A DNA stretch of 10,726 bases from Goniomonas avonlea (taxonomy: Eukaryota; Cryptophyceae; Goniomonadida; Goniomonadaceae), in contig QUTJ01031291.1 of assembly GCA_003573635.1 (NCBI GenBank), forward strand, positions 1 to 10,726, in the 5' to 3' direction. Numbering within the stretch: the stretch's first letter is position 1; every line of letters begins with the position of its first letter. Position numbers and translations under genes: made by a program. The notes below the pieces were generated by a model. It saw only the letters and a list, made by a program, of their open reading frames with translations. It made no database searches and was not told the DNA's origin. Positions 7,162-10,726 of this stretch are shown here, piece by piece.

Positions 7162-10100
7162 ATGCTGGGAGAGGCGGATTCACCGCTGAGTCACCACCGC
7201 TCCCCTCTCTTGACAGAGAGCTTGAGTCCATCGCGAGCTGAGTTAAGACGATGGATTCAGGGGGTAAAAGACGAGTGTGATCGCATTGACGGAGACGACG
7301 ATGGCGACTCCTTTCAGAATGCTGTGGACTCGGTGCGTGAACAGCTTGGCCTTGCGCCCGAGGATGGACCACCCAGTCCGGTTGCTGAGGCAGGGAGAGT
7401 GCTCAATGGATGGGTCACAACACATGTGGATTTTTCGATTGATGGTCAATCTGTTCCACAGGAGCAGCAACCTCCAGATGAAGATGAGAACCCTTCATCT
7501 CGGTGGCGGTGAGACATGTTTTTCTGGTGACCGGAGTTAATTGCCATTGCAGTGCACTCTATTCGCGCGATGCAAATCGGCGCTCAGTAGTGATGTCCTC
7601 ATTTTCGGAGATTGCAGCCTCAACTGATGGCCTCACACGACCCACGAAGAGTTCCCGGGGTCATGCGTTGACCGAGCTCCAATCAACAGTTGTGAGTGTG
7701 TTCGACAAGCCCATACGCACGCGTGCATGGTCCACAACATTCTTTCCCCACTAACAACACCCACAATTAGCACACGCCGCATGGAAACTCTTCAACTGGA
7801 CACTGCCTGACGTTTCGTCCAGCGGCGAGATCTGTTGCAACAGAGAGAAAATCCTGCTGCTGCCCATGCTGCTTCGCGTTATGGATCTAAACCCAAGGTG
7901 GCTTGTTGTGTGTTTTCTGTTCAATACTAATGCTTGAGACCAAGGTGATAAATCCAGAAGTGACCATGGAGGAGCGTCATCGCGCGGCTGCATCCCGGCG
8001 AGCGGAAAGACTCCAACGGCAGCGTGAGACTGAGGAGGAAATGACAACACGGTGGGAGTCGCCTTTTTTTGGACATTCTTCTCACTCAAACTGATTCCAC
8101 AGTCAAAGAACAGAGTCTGCGAGTTCTGCCGCCGGAAGACGGGCAGGCTCCAGGCCGGTGGGGGCTGGGGCTTCTGGTCCTTCGCGTTATGGTGCAAGTG
8201 GTCGTCCATCTGGGCCCGGGGTAACTGGGGCTAGGGATTTGGAGCACCGTTTTGACAAGGAACTCGATCAATACCGCAAGGTACAACGCTCTGTGTTTCA
8301 TACTCACTCTCACTCTTACCTCAGGAGCTCCAGAAGAAAAGAGAACAAAGTGTCACAGCTCGGCCCGCTTCAGCAAACACAGGGGGATCAGCAGTTGCGA
8401 GTTATGGCTTGTCACGCCCACACTCTGCGTCTCGCGCCACGCGGGCGAGTCGACTCGATGACAGCGACAGCGACGGTGGCCGGTACAGTGTCGCAAACGG
8501 CAGTGATGGTGGTGGTGGAGGTGGTGACGGCCAGAGCTTGTTTCAGCGGCGTCACATTGCGGGCCGCAGTAGCGACGAGGACAGAGATACAGCGCGACAA
8601 TTGGGGCGGAAACCAAGTTCCAATTCTCGCAGAAATTTTGGGACGGACGGTGGCATCGGCAGCAAAAAGGCGTTGTCACCAGTGGAGGACTGTGAGATGG
8701 ACGGCATCGCTGTCGACGACAGTGTTGATGATGAAGAGGACTGGGAGCTTCTTGTGCGCGCGGACGCTGCATCGAACCGCGCTGCCAGGTTCACAACAGG
8801 TCCGTACCTTTGGAGGTGTGATTGGCGGAATAGAGCAGGGCGCCTCGGTCAAAAGAATGGAGTGCCGAGGTGCCACTGTCTCAGGGAACAGCAAAGAAAG
8901 AGCAGTGCGGTGACGCGCTAGAGTCTAGTCACGGTGTTCCCATGTAATTCAGGATTATCCGCCGCGCTTGAGCTCTCGGGTGGGCCTCGATGAAGTTAAG
9001 AGAACCTCGAAACCCACAGCCGGATCAGAAAAGAAAACACAACCGATGACGAGGGGAGGAGGAAGAGGGGAGGGGGGCGGAGGAAGGGAGAGGGAGGAAG
9101 GGGGGGGGGAGCGAAGGAGACAAGCTCGAGGTGTGACACCATTTCACAGCCCATGGCTCACCATCACTGCGGCACTCGCCGTCAGCCCAGCTGCGAAGCA
9201 AACACCGCGACGATGCCAGAGACGCTGCCCCGCTGCTGCAGCGTGGGCGGGGGGGCGAGGACGGCGGAGACTGGCGCATAGCAGCCGCAGAGAAGGAGGC
9301 GGCGCGGGTGCGGAAGCTGCAGAGAGGCTACGCCCTCGTGCTCCGAAGAAGCGCAGCTGCTCGCGCTTCACTCTTGCAGGTACACAGCACAGCACCACAG
9401 CAGACTATCCACTGGATATTTTGTTGTGCTCTCGTACTTGTGTTTGTGGCAGGACGTTCTGGCCACATCAGACACAGAAAGGTCGTGCACCACAAGGTGT
9501 AGGACCTGTCTGCTCTGGCCGGAACCAGCCACAAAGGTCCCGCATATTGGGACCCGCTGATAGTGGGTGGGGGGGGGCGTTTGTGTGGACGCAGACCGAG
9601 ACACAGACAGAGACATGCTGGGCCTTCTCTGGCTGGTTCTGGCCGCCGAATTGCTCTCGTCGTGAACTAACTCCGCACTCCCAGCGCTGTGTCTCGGAGT
9701 GGAAAACGACTGCGTCGCACCGCCGTCATTGCTACCGGCGTGTTGCGCGCGTGTCGCGTCTCAACCTGCTCAGAAGAAACTTTTCGCTGTGGGCGATTCG
9801 CGTTCGAGACGAGATCGCAGAGCGGTGCGTGCTTACCCCTGAAGGGGGGCGGCAGGCTCGTAATCAATCGAGATCACGTTCGTTATCGGTTGTAATCAGC
9901 GACTGTCATGTTTTGAAAGTGTGTAGCCAAGTTGAGCTGCTGCGCGCTGTCGCAACGGACTCTCAGGCTGGAACCTCCTTGGCGTGGCGAAGTCGCGCCG
10001 GGAACGAATGAGCCGACACGTGCATTGGTCCTGACTCCCGCACTCACTCCCGCTCCCCCCCCCCCCCCCCCCCCCCCCCCCCGCGCGCTCATGTAGCACA

Positions 10101-10534
10101 CCGACTGGATCAAATATCCCGAATCGAGTGCAGTCTATTTGAGATCACGTTCGTTATCCATTCTCATCAATGACTACGGTACGTAGGCAAGGTGAGCCCC
10201 CTCTAAAGGGGGGCGACACGTCAAACTGGTTACACAATTTCAAAAGATGTTCTAGTCATTGATTAGAACAGATAAGGAATGTGGTCTCGATTGGTTACCA
10301 AATTGTGTAACCAGTTTGAGCTGTCGCCCCCCTTTAGTGCCTTCTGGTTCAAGGCCCGGATGCCAACGCCCTTCAAGTTGACACTTGACTGACACGGACC
10401 CGTCAGAGAGGAAGCGCTCGCTGCCATGGCTGAGGAGGAGCGCACGCGCCTCGTGCAGGAGCTCGCGGTGCGGGTAGCGATCAACTCGGCGCACCGGGTG
10501 TTTGTGCTCTGGAGAGGCGCCGCCGCCGCTGCTC
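7162..10534 (+). CDS. Long disordered, coiled-coil protein with a weak IQ-like segment, 3' end outside window
   Basis: I do not recognise a family. Exons: 7162-7508, 7553-7691, 7823-7897, 7945-8051, 8103-8280, 8325-8753, 8800-8869, 8953-8979, 9150-9379, 9453-9481, 10407-10534; 586 codons plus one base, phases all matching. The N-terminus is acidic (DRIDGDDDGDSF, PPDEDENPSSRW). A charged helix follows (MEERHRAAASRRAERLQRQR), then Ser/Gly/Arg-rich disorder, FDKELDQYRKELQKKREQ, an acidic run DDSVDDEEDWELL, and RTFGGVIGGIEQGASVK. The C-terminal part seen is helical and basic (AARVRKLQRGYALVLRRSAAAR; a loose calmodulin-binding IQ pattern) and EEALAAMAEEERTRLVQEL. If the junction 8869/8953 is not used, the protein stops at TGA 8911-8913 (462 aa); I prefer the longer model because the exon at 9150 has no ATG and joins in phase. 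The acceptor at 7944 could instead be 7938. Confidence 0.62.
9048..9122 (+). repeat. Polypurine (G/A) tract in the 170-bp intron 8980-9149
   Basis: Almost uninterrupted purines on the coding strand, with G-runs of up to ten (9100-9109). Several G-runs of four or more in a row could form a G-quadruplex in DNA or pre-mRNA (inference). A long Arg/Gly open frame runs through it but is not in frame with the flanking exons. Confidence 0.8.
9482..9836 (+). other. Left part of the 925-bp intron, no gene seen
   Basis: Sequence between the 29-nt exon ending at 9481 and the first inverted-repeat element copy. It contains a G-run near 9569-9577 and a small perfect hairpin GGTCCC-GCATATT-GGGACC (about 9536-9554). 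The long open frame over this part shows no recognisable domain. Confidence 0.5.
9837..9952 (+). mobile_element. MITE-like element, copy 1 (degenerate)
   Basis: It begins with CCCTGAAGGGGGGCGGCAG, contains the core GAGATCACGTTCGTTATC (9870-9887), then TAATCAGCGACT and TTTTGAAAGTGTGTAGCCAA, and fades out in GTTGAGCTGCTGCGCG. Read alongside the reverse complement of copy 3 it keeps the same order of blocks, but the left arm is shortened and the right GC-rich terminus has decayed. It has no coding capacity. Confidence 0.65.
10055..10082 (+). repeat. Homopolymer run of 28 C
   Basis: Uninterrupted poly-C between element copies 1 and 2 in the 925-bp intron. The exact length is likely to be unreliable in any assembly. 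Confidence 0.95.
10138..10202 (+). mobile_element. MITE-like element, copy 2 (partial)
   Basis: It carries the identical 18-bp core GAGATCACGTTCGTTATC (10141-10158), ATCAATGACT, then GTACGTAGGCAAGGTGAGC, matching GTGTGTAGCCAAGTTGAGC of copy 1, and ends in CCCCCT directly against the start of copy 3. The left arm is missing, and a stretch equivalent to TTTTGAAA is deleted. Confidence 0.65.
10203..10337 (-). mobile_element. MITE-like element, copy 3 (apparently complete, 135 bp, inverted)
   Basis: Terminal inverted repeats at 10203-10240 and 10300-10337 match at 36 of 38 positions, the two differences being an adjacent CG/GC swap. Each end starts CTAAAGGGGGGCGACA read inward. The 59-bp centre contains GTTCTA...TAGAAC (10249-10269, a smaller hairpin) and, on the minus strand, GAGACCACATTCCTTATC (10288-10271), 15 of 18 identical to the core of copies 1 and 2. 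The ends are compatible with insertion at TA (TA-AAGGGG...CCCCTT-TA), as in Tc1/mariner-type elements, but with one locus the target duplication cannot be proven. No transposase is encoded, so it would be non-autonomous. Confidence 0.75.
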
Positions 10535-10678
10535 GTGAGTGCAGTGCTTGTGTGGTGCAGCGTGTGTGTGTTGAGTGCATGGTGCGCAGTGCAGTGCTGG
10601 TGGCGTGTACGGCAGTGCAAGCGTAGTGTAGTGCTGTGCATGTCCTCGTGAGTAATCCTGTGCTGTGCAGTTCTCGAT

Positions 10679-10680
<2 letters not shown>
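10535..10680 (+). other. Start of the next intron, GTG-rich
   Basis: It follows the donor GCTC|GTGAGT. The stretch is rich in GTGCAGTGC, GTGTGTGT and related strings on the coding strand. No acceptor plus coding frame is convincing before the window ends. Confidence 0.55.

Positions 10681-10726
<46 letters not shown>
10681..10726 (+). repeat. (TG)n microsatellite at window end
   Basis: Twenty-three perfect TG units up to the last base; the true length is unknown because the window stops inside it. It lies in the intron that follows exon 10407-10534. Confidence 0.95.

Noticed and set aside
7752-7897. Alternative exon starting after ATTAG at 7770, reading HAAWKLFNWTLPDV
   Set aside because: It looks attractive as peptide but does not match the phase of the preceding exon (phase 0) or the following one, while the acceptor at 7822 matches both.
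8968-10011. Plus-strand frame of 347 codons, the longest uninterrupted one in the window
   Set aside because: It lacks an ATG at its beginning, runs through a polypurine intron and the MITE region, and is Arg-rich from base composition. The helical exon at 9150-9379 is in another frame.
9837-10580. Similar peptide strings in several frames (INRDHVRYRL, TNRDHIPYLF)
   Set aside because: These are translations of the repeated non-coding element copies on both strands, not a protein repeat.

Overview
This window looks like nuclear DNA of an intron-rich, gene-dense unicellular eukaryote (a protist or alga; I cannot place it further). The evidence is GT-AG introns that interrupt every recognisable protein, most of them only 43-53 bp long; eukaryote-only protein types (a COMM-domain protein, a filamin-like domain); AATAAA-type 3' signals; and microsatellites. 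I saw no bacterial operons, rRNA, tRNA or CRISPR. All gene models were built by eye, using reading frame, splice phase and protein-family similarity; none was tested against RNA.

Layout, left to right. (1) Minus strand, 264-2112: a secreted or membrane-anchored protein joining a filamin-like repeat to a glycosyltransferase-like domain, seven exons seen, running off the left edge. (2) Plus strand, 2191-3179: a complete 209-residue ankyrin-repeat protein in nine exons. (3) Minus strand, 3229-3900: an unrecognised helical protein with a Cys/His-rich C-terminus. (4) Plus strand, 4035-4865: a complete COMMD9 homologue, 198 residues in five exons. (5) Minus strand, 5272-6990: a complete 370-residue DUF1295 multi-pass membrane protein in six exons. 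(6) Plus strand, 7162-10534: a long disordered and coiled-coil protein, at least 586 residues in eleven exons, running off the right edge.

Adjacent genes alternate strand without exception, so the window alternates short head-to-head gaps (78, 134 and 171 bp) with tail-to-tail gaps (49 and 406 bp). The head-to-head gaps are probably shared promoters. The genes have no obvious common pathway, so I do not propose that they form one system.

The few long introns hold the non-coding oddities: a 10-bp minisatellite, purine/pyrimidine tracts, an imperfect tandem repeat, and, in the 925-bp intron of gene 6, three copies of a short inverted-repeat element (one apparently complete at 135 bp), next to a run of 28 C. 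The window ends in a (TG)n microsatellite.
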